Below, in pieces: positions 52,642-63,594 of a DNA stretch of 64,000 bases (within the stretch, counting starts at the first letter, position 1; every line of letters begins with the position of its first letter). The stretch spans positions 6,888,001 through 6,952,000 of the forward strand of contig CM032228.1 in NCBI GenBank assembly GCA_019009955.1, in the 5' to 3' direction. Position numbers and translations under genes: made by a program. A model generated the notes under the pieces. The model had not been told where the DNA came from and did no database searches. It was given only the letters and a program-made list of their open reading frames with translations. This DNA comes from Riptortus pedestris. Lineage: Eukaryota; Arthropoda; Insecta; Hemiptera; Alydidae.

Positions 52642-53553
52642 AAGTCCGTCACGCAGGGGCTGCGTAAACTAAGCAGATTTCCCTCGTGAAGTTTAGTAAT
52701 AGATAAATATACATACTGCTAACACAACACCGTGAATAAATACAAACGGAAATAAGAAATGTTTCATCCAATTTCAATAGCCTGCCGACAGGAAGCGTTG
52801 GGTTAGAAATGTAAACAAACGGGTCCCGCCTCACACCGGAAAGAAAAACTATTACTGAAATATATCAGAATATAACACATTAATTTTATTGAGAACTATT
52901 TACTATATCTAGTACTGTAATTAATAATGAGTCAGAATAATTGTTATCTCAATCAATAAAATTTTAGTATTTGGACTACTAAAATTTTATTGATTGAGAT
53001 AACAATTATTCTGACTCATTATTAATTACAGTACTAGATATAGTAAATAGTTCTCAATAAAATTAATGTGTTATATTCTGATATATTTCAGTAATAGTTT
53101 TTCTTTAAGATGGGGGGGGGGAGTCACCAGTGCATATTTGCATGTATCTCGTATAATAAAGGTCTCTTGAATACAATTTTTGGTATTTAAACTTCCAATA
53201 ATGTGATTTATTATGTATCAGAGTATTGTTTACGTAACATGAGTACAAGTGGCGGTTTGGTGAAAACTGAAAAATGCAAATATCTCGGTTAATATTCAAG
53301 ATAGAGAATAAATGTATATAACAATATTTATAGTAAATTTAATTTGTAATAAGATTAATTCTGTATAATTTTTCGATCCGACGTATAGTAACGGAGATAT
53401 TGTGAATTTTCGAAAATCCTCCCCTCTAAACCCCCCCTCGCACTGGTCCGATTTCAGCCGTTAACGAACTTGATCTTTCTTTTTACATAAAACGCTTAAA
53501 TATGATGTTTGGTAAGGATTAAACAAAAATTGCGACCGCTAGAGCGGTAACAG

Positions 53554-53626
<73 letters not shown>

Positions 53627-53763
53627 TATATATATACAGTTTTGAACGGACCTCATTTTCGTCATCTACTAGGTAGGATCGATGGACATTTGAAGAAAAA
53701 TGTCGAAAATTCGGTCATGAGTACAACCTCAATAGCTGATTTCCCTTAAGGGAAATCTGCTAA
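52642..53763 (-). mobile_element. Full-length Helentron-like copy with internal inverted duplication
   Basis: Left 3' end GTCCGTCACGCAGGGGCTGC; right 5' end with perfect palindrome GATTTCCCTTAAGGGAAATC (53738-53757) then TGCTAA. (TA)n at 53558-53636. Contains the hairpin at 52840-53104. Among the least diverged copies, so a good reference for the family. Confidence 0.92.
52840..53104. repeat. Near-perfect 129-bp inverted duplication
   Basis: 52840-52967 is repeated inverted at 52975-53104 with only one 2-bp (AT) difference and a 7-bp spacer (TTTGGAC). The right arm is extra relative to other copies; after it the normal element order resumes. Confidence 0.93.
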
Positions 53764-54330
53764 TATATATATATTTGTCTGTTAACACTCTAGCGGTCGC
53801 AATTTTTGTTTAATCGTCACCAAACTCGGTATTTAAACGTTTCATGTAAAGAGGAAGATCAAGTTCGTTAACGGCTGAAATCGGACCAGTGGGAGGGGGG
53901 GTTTAGAGGGGGGGATTTTTAAAATATTCGAAATATCTCCGTTATTATGCATCGGATCGAAAAATTGTATAGAACTAATCTTATTGCAAATTAAATTTAC
54001 TATAAATAATGTTATATACATTTATTCTGTATCTTGAATATTAACCGAGATATTTGCATCTGTATTCTGCGTGTGGTAGCCAGTAGGCTATGTTCCGACT
54101 TTCCGCCGAGAGCTCTGGTGGCCATTTCCATAACTATTCGTCCCTCGTGAATAGGTTTAGAGGTTAGGTTAACTGTTTTTTGGGGCTAGAAACTAATGGG
54201 TTGTAACGCCCTAAATAATGTTTTAGGTTTAGAGGTTTCTTACTACTACAGTTGTTATTAGGCAGATTTCTCTATTGTAAAACTTCACGTGGGAAATCTG
54301 CTTAGTTTACGCAGCCCCTGCGTGACGGAC
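53764..54330 (+). mobile_element. Helentron copy, 5' truncated, short subfamily
   Basis: Begins in a short (TA)n directly after the 5' terminus of the preceding inverted copy and runs to TACGCAGCCCCTGCGTGACG then GAC. Confidence 0.85.
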
Positions 54331-54336
54331 TTTTTT

Positions 54337-54429
54337 GTCATCTTTTAAGTAGTATCGATGGACATTTGAAGAAAAATTTCGAAAATGAGTTCGACCTCAA
54401 TAGCTAATTTCTTAAGGTAAATCTGCTAA
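54337..54429 (-). mobile_element. Helentron 5' end fragment
   Basis: TATCGATGGACATTTGAAG ... CTCAATAGCTAATTTCTTAAGG then TAAATCTGCTAA. Confidence 0.78.
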
Positions 54430-55421
54430 AAGAGGACTTCTTCAGGCACATATTATTCTTTTATTTGCCAGTCAATATCTACAGTTATCCATAATTCATC
54501 ACTATTCAATTGGTTGTTCCTGAAGGAATTTGCCCATCTGGTTTCTGCAACTCATGCACGTCTCTCTATCTCACTTTCACTCGTTCATAAGTGTCCAGAA
54601 TGCCTTAGATTTCGAAATGATCTTGAATATTGGTTTGTTTTGTTTGTTTGATTTTGGGCAAACAATATGGCGGTCATCAATGCCCAACACTCTTCAGACT
54701 AGAGATGGGCGATCAGCTCATGAACTGGTTCAAAGTGCTGGTTCACTTTACTGAGTGAGCGATCACTGACTCCAAAAAAAGTCCGTCACGCAGGGGCTGC
54801 GTAAACTAAGCAGATTTCCCACGTGAAGTTTTACAATAGAGACATCTGCATACTGGTAACACAATAACACCGTGATTAAATAATGAGAAATCTTTCAGTT
54901 AATTAAAATAAATACCCAACTGAAACGGCTTCTGAATTGCAAGAATAATTTATATTTTAATAACTCAAATTTTAGTAGTCCAAGAACTAAAGAAGGGGGG
55001 GGCGGATGAACAGCATAAATCTCACAAAGTAACGAAGGTAAGGTTAAAAACGCCAGGTTAGAAGAAGTTTCCGCCTGAGCCGAGAAATGACGAAGATGGC
55101 CGACATAATCCGAACTATACCCCACCACAGACTTCATAAAAATGCAAATATCTCGGTTAATATTCAAGATAGAGAATAAATGTATATAACAATATTTATA
55201 GTAAATTTAATTTGCAATAAGATTGGTTCTGTACAAGTTTTCGATCCGATGCATAATAACGGAGATATTTTGAATTTTCGAAAATCCCCCCTCTAACCCC
55301 CCCCCCTTCCATCTGGTCCGATTTCAGCCATTAACGAACTTGATGTCTTTTTACATAAAACGGTTAAATATCGAGTTTCGTAACGATCAAACAAAAATTG
55401 CGACCGCTAGAGCGTTAACAG

Positions 55422-55482
<61 letters not shown>

Positions 55483-55485
<3 letters not shown>

Positions 55486-57269
55486 TAGAGCGTCGTTTAT
55501 CCGAACTAATTGTGATCGCGCACGTTCGGATAATCGATTTGTTCGGATAACTAGTTTTTTTAAGAAAATAGGATAATTATTGTATAAAACACTTTGTATT
55601 CATCATTACTTATATTTTTATTGAATATGTTCAACTATTTAACATTAAAAACAACATTAAAATTTAATTACATATTAAAATACATACTTCGTCATTTTAT
55701 TGGAAGAAAAACTGAAGTGAATGATGAAACCCCTTCTTTGCTGCGGTGTCTCGTAATTTCTTCAGAAATAGAAGATTAGCTGGCTTAACACTCTGATTGA
55801 TGTTCCCACCAGGCCAGGATGGTATTCAAGGAGGCGAAGGCTTCGGAATGACTCGGCAGTTTTGTGTTGGCTTCTTCCTCGTCGTCTTCTTCTTCTCCGG
55901 TCCCTTCGCGTTCAGAAGATTTGAAATCCCTTTTCATTTTGGTCAACGTTCAGCCATAATTGTACATCTTCTTTGTCACACTGAGAGAAACCCGGGATTG
56001 TGGCGGTAAGTCCAGCAATTTGGTCTAATTCCACCTCTGATTGGTTAGAAGGCTCATTCAATGAAGAAGACTCATTAAGTATAAGCTTATTCCAGCCATT
56101 TTTTAAATTGTCTGCTGACAATGAGTTCCATGCCTCTGCCAACATGTAGCATGCGTCTTTGAGGTTTAGTTTTTTACTACTATCAGAACACTTTCTTCAC
56201 AGGCATTTTCTTCTTGAAACAGGTGTCGAAGTACTTGTTTCCTATAAAGCCTTTTTAATTTTTCTATTATACCTTGGTCCATAGGCTGTAGCAGTGAAGT
56301 CACATTCGGAGGTAGGAAAACAACCTTGAAATCGGGATGTAGCGAATTCAAAACCTCTGTTGAAGGGTGAGAGGGAGCATTGTCTATGAGGAGCAAGACT
56401 TTTCCTTTCTTCTCATCTTGATCCTGATATCTTTTAACTTCTGGAATAAACTCATAATGGTACCAATCAATGAATATGTTTGAATCCATCCAAGAATTTG
56501 TTTGAGCTCTGTATGAAACCGGAAGAGCTAATGTATTCTTAAAGCAGCGAGGGTTCTTGGATTTACTGATAACCAACAGCTTCAGTGCGTGGGAGCCAGT
56601 AGAATTGGCACAGACCATTGCAGTAATGCGCTCTTTGGATACTTTGTATCCAGGCGCTGCATTTTCACGGGCCGAAGCCAATGATTTTCTTGGTAATGCT
56701 CGCCAGTTTATGCCCGTTTCATCCGCATTATATACGTTCTCAGCCTTATAACCTTCATCTTGAATCATGGTTTGAAATTTTGTTTTAAAAGAAGCCGCAG
56801 AAGCTGTATCAGCTGACATTTTTTCACCTTCAATGTTTAGCTCCCTGATGCCATGACGAGATTTAAAATTTTTTAACCAACCGGTACTTGCAGAGAAGGT
56901 TGTTGATCCACCAAGCTTTTCATTGAAATCCAGCGCTTTCTCACATAAGAGGGGACCAGATATTGGATCTCCAAAAGCTCTTCTCTGAAGAAACCAAAGA
57001 TAGACGGCTTCGTCCAGTTTATCGTCAGACGCTGTCCTCATTGTTTTTCTAGACTTAGGTCCATCTTCAGAGTCCAGTTTTGAAGCGAAATTTAATATTT
57101 CTTCTTCTTAATATCGGAGATAGTCGCCTTGCCTAACTTATAAAACTGGGCAAGAGAGGTTATAGTTTCTCCTTTCTCTAACCTCGAAATAATATCCAAC
57201 TTCGTCTGGATAGAGGTGACAATTCTTTTACGCTTAGGCTGTCCTGATGTGGAATCCATTTTACAATTT

Positions 57270-57270
<1 letters not shown>
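55483..57270 (-). mobile_element. Tigger/pogo transposon, 5' end lost
   Basis: Left (3') terminus CAGTAGAGCGTCGTTTATCC then GAAC is the Tigger TIR type and follows a TA. The right TIR is absent: 11-12 bp upstream of the transposase start the sequence runs straight into (TA)n. Confidence 0.88.
55760..57259 (-). pseudogene. Tigger transposase (CENP-B HTH plus DDE), frameshifted
   Basis: Starts at ATG 57257-57259 (MDSTSGQPKRKRIVTSIQTK, an HTH psq-type start). A 1-bp deletion in the AAG-rich tract near 57110 shifts the frame, and the main frame 56166-57041 follows. It shows the CENP-B type HTH (FSASTGWLKNFKSRHGIREL) and the DDE domain with all three acids: YNADETGINW, LLIDNAPSH, and LLQPMDQGIIEKLKR. 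Two more frameshifts, near 56170 and 55925, break the C-terminus (DACYMLAEAW; then an acidic GEEEDDEEEA tail). Related to Tigger/jerky. Close to intact apart from these breaks, so a fairly recent arrival. Confidence 0.92.
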
Positions 57271-57316
<46 letters not shown>

Positions 57317-58525
57317 GAACGGACCTCATTTTCGTCATCTCCTGGGTAGGATCGATGGACATTTGAAGAAAATTTTCGAAAATCGCGTCATGAGTACGAC
57401 CTCAATAGCTGATTTCCCTTAAGGGAAATCTGCTAAAAAGAGTGGTAGCTCTTTGCCGGAACGTGATAGTGGAAGGGGGAACTGGTGAGTGAGAGTGGTA
57501 GCTCTTTTCCAGGTGGGGGGAACTAGTTCAGTTCAGTTCACTCAGTTATTAGCTCTTTTGTGGTGGGGGAACGGTGAGCTATTGAGAACTGTCATTTACA
57601 ACCACTCACCGCTCTTTCAAAGAGATCAAAGTAAAGTGAACTCTGTTAGATCAGATAGCAAACGAATCACTCGCTCGTTTGCTCCTCAACGCTCAACGGC
57701 TCAACATCTCAGTTCAGTTAAAGTGATCAGTGAAAGCGTTTAAATTTAACTAATACATTTTGTGTTTTCTTTTCAAGTTACGACTTTTCGATCGCTTTTA
57801 TTATTTATCGCTTTATTTTATATCCAATATTTGAACTAAAAAATTTAATAATTGAAGAAATTAACAAAGCAAATGTACATTGTTTATTTCTCTGTTTCCT
57901 GGATTTTATTTGCTAGGTAATTTAAAAAACGTTGATTCACGAATTCTATATAATTGTTTTAGCGATGGGATATCAAATAATCAAAGTGAATAAACATTTA
58001 ACTAATTCCTTTTACAAATTCGGTTTTAATCTCAACAATAAGCTGATGAAAAAATTAATTTCCAAACCGTTTCTAATTAAATGTCCCCAATTCAAATCGC
58101 CTATTCTTTTAAAAATAATAAGTTAAAATAAAAATTATTTGGTAAAATTAAAGTAAATATAATTATATATATATAATGAAATAAAGTATATATAATTAAA
58201 ATAAAGGTAATTAGGGCGTCCTTGCATCAAAATTAAAATGCAAGCAACGTAGATTGCTATTGTTGGGATTTGGGATGGGAATCGAGATTAGGTTCGGTGA
58301 TGGTCAAGGTCAAAATGAGCGGTCGGTGAGCGGTGAGTCATGGAAAAGAGTTAGTTCAGTTCAAAGAGCGAGCGGTTCTGATCTGATTCCTGAAAAGAGC
58401 GGGTTTGCCCATCTCTAGTTCAGACAATATTTGAGTTTCCCGATCATGGAACTCTAGGCCGACTTTTTTTATTTTATTTATTTTTTATTTTATTCTTTCC
58501 CAACTTCCCTCTTTTACTTTTTTTT

Positions 58526-58528
<3 letters not shown>

Positions 58529-58588
<60 letters not shown>

Positions 58589-59654
58589 GTAACCTCTGTC
58601 TGTACATTGATTTTTTTCGCGAAATTTCACGATAACTTTTCGTTTCACATGTCATAGACACCATAACTACATGTTTCTTTGTGTCTGTTTGTTTGTTTGT
58701 TTGTTACCTTTCCACGCATAAACGGCTGAACCGAATTTTATGAAACTTGGTATGTATATTACTACTAACCCAACTTAGACTTTAGGCTATATTAATTTTC
58801 TCTGAGACGAACAGGAGTGGGGGTTATAAGGTAGGCCTGAAATTAAAAATAGCGATATTTCGTTTTCTATTGGTTTTTCGGCAAATATGCACATAACAAA
58901 AGTTGTTTATTTTGTTATTTAGAGTAACTTTTGTTATATACACTTTTGTCGTATACCGAAGTTTAAATGCGTGTTACGCTAAAACTTATAGCGGGAGGTA
59001 ACAATATTATTTGCCAAAAAAGACTCAACCGAAATAAATAAAACTCGGTATGTGTATTAGCAGTGAGGCCTTCATTATAATAAGCCATACCAACATTTCT
59101 ATGGACGGGCAGGAGTGGGGGTTATAAGGGAAGCCTGAAATTAAAAATAGTGATATTTCGTTTCCTATTGGTTTTTCCGCAAATATAAACATAACAAAAG
59201 TTGTTTATTTTGTTATTTGGAGTAACTTTTGTTATATACACTTTTGTCGTATACCTAAGTATAAATGAGTTATACGTTAAAACTTTAGCGGGCACTAACG
59301 GCTGAACCGAACTTAACAAAACTCGGTATGTCAATTAGCATTAATTCTTCCATGATTATAAGTTATATTAAAATTTTTAGGTTCGAACGGGAGGGGGGTT
59401 ATAAGGGAGGCCTGAAATAAAAATTCACCATATTTACATGTATAAGAGACGGGAAATATAAAATTATCGAAGACTGTGAAGCCTTATCGAACAAATAATT
59501 TTATTATTAGCAAATCCACGGCAAAGACGGGTATCAATCCTAAACACTGGGACGGGTAAATGTCAAAATATTGTGCAATGTAAAGCCTGCTAAAAAATAC
59601 CATCACCATTCAGCCTCAAATGAATTCCCGGGCGAAGCCGGGTATCTGAGCTAG
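58529..59654 (+). mobile_element. Full-length Helitron (reference copy)
   Basis: (TA)n start at 58529-58582, AAATTGTAACCTCTGTCTG, AACGGCTGAACCGAATTTT, three tandem units from about 58810, 59107 and 59388 (spacing 297 and 281 bp), 3' hairpin CCCGGGCGAAGCCGGG (59627-59642), TATCTGAG and terminal CTAG (59651-59654) before T. No Rep/helicase frame: non-autonomous. Confidence 0.88.
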
Positions 59655-60117
59655 TACTTTATATTTTTTATTTCAACCTTCCCCTTTTTTTTTATTTTGG
59701 GTAAGGGGGGGGGGGGTTATCGGCCGTATGCCTTGAAACCTACGGACCGGTATCACAGTATTCAATCCAACTATTAAAGACAAAATCAATTTTCAAACAA
59801 GCTATTTAAATAAATACTAAGAATGTTATTATTAACTAGGCTAAACCTATGAGAAAAAAAAGCTTGCATTTCTAATTGCCTATTAAATAACAGCATTAAA
59901 ATAAATATTAAAATTAAAGATTATTAAAATAAACATTAAAATAACAACAACAATTAGAGTTATAAAGATAAACATTAAAATTAAAATAAAAAAAACATTA
60001 ACATTAAGACTCTTAAAATAACATTAAAAGAAAAGAACCCCTAGCTATATGTGGCTGGAAAGGCCTGTTAAATGGAGAAACCTTATTACCCTGTGTATGA
60101 CTATGGCCTACTGTTTG

Positions 60118-60335
60118 CTAGGGCGGCTTCCTTGGAATACCGAGCTGGGCCAGGATGCCTCTGTATTTCCTATACTCCTCAAAAATGTGCCTGACTGAAA
60201 GGCTTTTACGGCACACTGCACAGGAAGGAGTGTTCCTACCTTTAATTAGATGGAGATGTGTCAGCCTAGTGTAGCCATGTGGTAGGAGCCTGCAAATCAG
60301 CACCTCCTTCCCACGATGGTGTCTCGATGGGTTAC
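60118..60335 (-). pseudogene. Non-LTR retrotransposon ORF2 C-terminal fragment
   Basis: Minus frame reads HRGKEVLICRLLPHGYTRLT, HLHLIKGRNTPSCAVCRKSL, SVRHIFEEYRKY, the common LINE C-terminal pattern (CRLR.GHTRLTH...L.C..C...TV.HIL.EC). In this copy the final C is Y. Confidence 0.8.
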
Positions 60336-60560
60336 TGAAGGCAGAAAACAAGGAAGTATGAATAACTCGCCTAGTACTCGAGTTACGAAGTACTGCATTG
60401 AATAACAATTGTAGAACATAAATAGTTTAACAAAATTGGCTCTATAACATTTTACGATCCGAGTCACAATAACGAAGATATTTAGTATTTCCGAATTCCC
60501 CTCCCACTCAAAACCCCCACCATTTCAAGTCCTACTTCAGTCAATAACAAATATGATCTC
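60336..60560 (-). repeat. Old Helentron fragment
   Basis: TTACTGAAGGCAGAAAACAAG, ACGATCCGAGTCACAATAAC and CCACTCAAAACCCCCACC match the diverged layer also seen at 795-930. Confidence 0.5.
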
Positions 60561-60569
60561 TGAACTTGA

Positions 60570-62310
60570 CTGAAATGGTAAAACACCGAGTATGGAATAT
60601 ATCAATTAAATATTTTCGAGTAAAGAACGAAAAATCTTAATTTATGACAGCATTATCACATAACACATTTGCAGGTATCTCAAAAAGTAAGATTTCAATG
60701 AAAATCAGGTTATTATGTTATAGTGTGATATAAGCTGTACCTTATAATGCTCCGACTCGTTGTTGGTGATAATATAATTGTAAGGAAACTGCGATTAGAA
60801 GAAGCATATTAATAATAATTTGAGCCTTTGAAATAGATAATTGTGTCGATTTAATTTCTAAACTTACACCAACTTTGTTCACACATTATACTTATTTTCA
60901 ATTTTGCGATTTCGTGTTTCGTCACATATTTTTTCGTTTATCGGTTTTAATGGATCGTTAATATCTCTTTGTACAAATGTCACTGCCTCTTTGTCATCAG
61001 CAGTGCTGCTCTCTCACACGTGACTCAAAAGCTCAAACTTCACTACTTCACCTATGATTATTATTGTATTTTCTTGTACTCGAGCTAATAGGTTATTATC
61101 TAATTCTAACAAAGATTTTCTGATCTTATCACTTTGTAAGATAGGGGTAATTCATTTGAGTTCCTAAACTCGCTGATAATGTAACGCTCTAGTGATGTTA
61201 TAAATATAGACGAAGTTGAAAGTTATAATAACATTCCGCCTTGTTATTTTTGTATTCGCGGAATCAACTAATGTTTTGGCAAGAGTTCATTTGATGCTCA
61301 TTTCCTAACATTGCATTCTAGTTGCAGCTTCATTTAATTTCTGTCAACCGTCTTCTATTTAAAACCGAAAAGAATCAGCCCTCCTGTCAACATTTACGAA
61401 CGTCATGAATATATGTTGCTGTAATTGGAATCTGAAATTCCTCAATGGTCTCAACGACCATTAAAATTACGCCGTATATTTGGGTTAGTATTAACAATTT
61501 ATTTTAAATATATTTTCAATGTTTATCTCTAATGTTTAAATTGTGATTCCTTCCATATTGGGTTAGGTCATTTCATAGTTTGTGTTTAGTTCGTGTCTCT
61601 GTTTACTTATTGATTTATATATCCCTTCCTTTCTCCTTACTGATAACTTTCAAAATTTAAAGTCTTATTTTCTGAATTTGAATTCTTTTAATATTTTCTG
61701 TATATATTTTAATTTTAAACTACTTTATTAAAAAAAATAAAAATAGGAATGAAGTTTGACTGAAACTTTGGTTTATTATTTCTTAATTATTGAAATACTC
61801 AATTTTTAGTTTAAATCACTTCCTTCAAGTTTCTTTATGCTTATTTGTGCCTGTATTTTTTTTACGGTTTGACCACTATTAGTAGTAAATATATTTTGAA
61901 TAAAAAGTGGATTTCTAAATTCGTTTCATTTTAATTATTAATGTGAAATTGATCATTCTATCTTGTTCATTATTTTTCTTAAATTTTTCTGGGAGCTGTC
62001 ATGAAAAACATGCTAAATCAAGTGTTAGACACAGTGTGTATTTAGTATTAACAAGTGACGTTGTAAGAGAGAAATATAAATAAGCAAAGTAAATGTAGCT
62101 TATAATCTTTGACAGTTATAGCATGAGTGGCTGGCTGTCATTAGTGGCTTCTATGTGGGTTGCCTCTGCTGGAATCCTTTGTTGTCTCCTGGACACCTTT
62201 GTTGCCTGCTAGTCTCATCCAGATCGAAATGGCAAACCCATCCTTACCCTTGTCACTCTTTTACCCCTATTGTTTTAATCTTAATATTTAGTTTTTTTTT
62301 TTTTTAATCT
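60570..62310. other. Intergenic, no feature recognised
   Basis: No gene or known repeat identified on either strand. A GC-richer patch at 62110-62230 (GTTGCCTCTGCTGGAATCC) has no clear frame. Confidence 0.4.
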
Positions 62311-62323
62311 TAGGGATTGTTAT

Positions 62324-63239
62324 CCTTTAATTACTACCATGGGTCAAAAAAGACCCGAGCATAAAATAAAAATGAAGGTTACGCAGTGCCAGCAGGTACC
62401 CTGTATTCTCCCTTTAGTAACAGCTGGTACAGTTAACCTCTTCGGCTTGTTGCTTGTTTCTGCGATTACTTGTGTCTGTCTAATTAACGTTTTGCGTCAT
62501 TTTTGATCTGTGGTAGTAATTACTTTATTAAAACGTTTAAAGTACTCATAGTGATATGGCTAATGAGGGTTTCATTGTGGATCACAAACATTATAATGAT
62601 TGGTTGGCATATATGAACGAAGATGTTGGAAATCAGAATCCTGTGCCTGATGATAATGAGGATCAATGAGTAATTGCAGTGAAAATCAATCCATTTGTTC
62701 TGATCATGATACAGATTCAGAAATGTAGCTAAATGAGGATGAATTGTGCAAAAAGTCTGACCAGAAACATTCAACACTATGCTATAAATGTAATAACACA
62801 GGTTGCAAGAAGCACTCTGAATCTAAATGTCTCTGCCGGAACTGTGAAGATAAAATTTTAATTTATTTGTTAGTATAGCAGAGAATCCTTCACAGTTTAT
62901 TATTTGATATTGAATTACTTTCTGTTAAAGAATGAGCAACACGCTTAAATATGATAAAATGGCCCTCTTAAAATTCATTTTTCCATATTGGTTTTTATAT
63001 TATTTGAAGACTTGGATTTTTTTTGCACTTTTTTTTTTCTAATCCAAATGTTTTTTTGGAAAGTGTAAAAACAAGTTATTTTTATTGTATTTGTATTCTA
63101 AAATGTGTCACGTTTGTATGTATCCCTTTAAAAAATTATTTAAAAAAAATGTATTTAAAAAATTTAAACTTTTTATGTGTGGGTCATAAGAGGCCCATGG
63201 TAGTACTTACGTACTTTAAAACATGGTAATAGTTGAAGG
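62324..63239 (+). mobile_element. piggyBac-like remnant
   Basis: Ends CCTTTAATTACTACCATGG and, reversed, CCTTCAACTATTACCATG, next to TTAT (62320-62323) and TTAA (63240-63243). Subterminal GGGTCAAAAAAGACCC and TGGGTCATAAGAGGCCC. 916 bp, internally deleted. Confidence 0.75.
62557..62878 (+). pseudogene. piggyBac transposase remnant (N- and C-terminus only)
   Basis: 62557 starts MANEGFIVDHKHYNDWLAYM and ends in an acidic PVPDDNEDQ then stop, as in acidic piggyBac N-termini. About 60 bp on, a frame ends LCYKCNNTGCKKHSESKCLC then RNCEDK, a cysteine-rich C-terminal finger as in piggyBac. The DDD core is missing. Confidence 0.7.
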
Positions 63240-63499
63240 TTAATGCTCTATTCAGCAAAATTAAAAAGAAATCTTGTCTGTTTACTCACTGGTTTATTAT
63301 GATTTCGTTATTTTGTGGTAAATCGTAAATCTAGTAATCCCCCAACAAGAAATTGATAATAGTCTTTAATTCTCTACACTTTAGAAGGGTTTAAGGCAAT
63401 ATATTTTAATGTCACTTAGCTGATTCAATTTCAAATCATCCACCAAAATACTAAATTGTTACCCATCGTCCTAGATTTCAATGTACTTAATATTTAATT

Positions 63500-63513
63500 T
63501 AGCAGATATATAT

Positions 63514-63548
<35 letters not shown>

Positions 63549-63556
63549 AATATTTA

Positions 63557-63594
<38 letters not shown>

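Larger units (their letters stand above)
54781..57436 (-). mobile_element. Helentron-like copy hosting a Tigger
   Basis: Left GTCCGTCACGCAGGGGCTGC; right palindrome GATTTCCCTTAAGGGAAATC, TGCTAA. Inserted in an A run of the hAT, i.e. TT on the other strand. Its (TA)n tract holds the Tigger at 55483-57270. Confidence 0.9.
54700..58417. mobile_element. hAT non-autonomous element hosting a Helentron
   Basis: Ends TAGAGATGGGCGA and, reversed, TAGAGATGGGCAA; flanking 8-bp duplication CTTCAGAC (54692-54699) and GTTCAGAC (58418-58425), one mismatch. Own sequence is 54700-54780 plus 57437-58417, about 1.06 kb, rich in GAGC/AGCTC and GGTTCA motifs. No transposase frame. Confidence 0.85.
54440..60335 (-). 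mobile_element. Old host repeat, probably LINE, split by younger elements
   Basis: 54440-54699, 58418-58528 and 59655-60335 seem to be one old region. The junctions heal once the hAT (with its 8-bp duplication) and the Helitron are removed. Its right part has the LINE C-terminus and an AT-rich tail-like segment (59860-60030). That the left part belongs to the same LINE is inference. Confidence 0.45.

Noticed and set aside
57470..57743. 84-aa frame in the right part of the hAT as a transposase
   Set aside because: No hAT dimerisation or RNase H motifs; the sequence is the GAGC-rich subterminal region.
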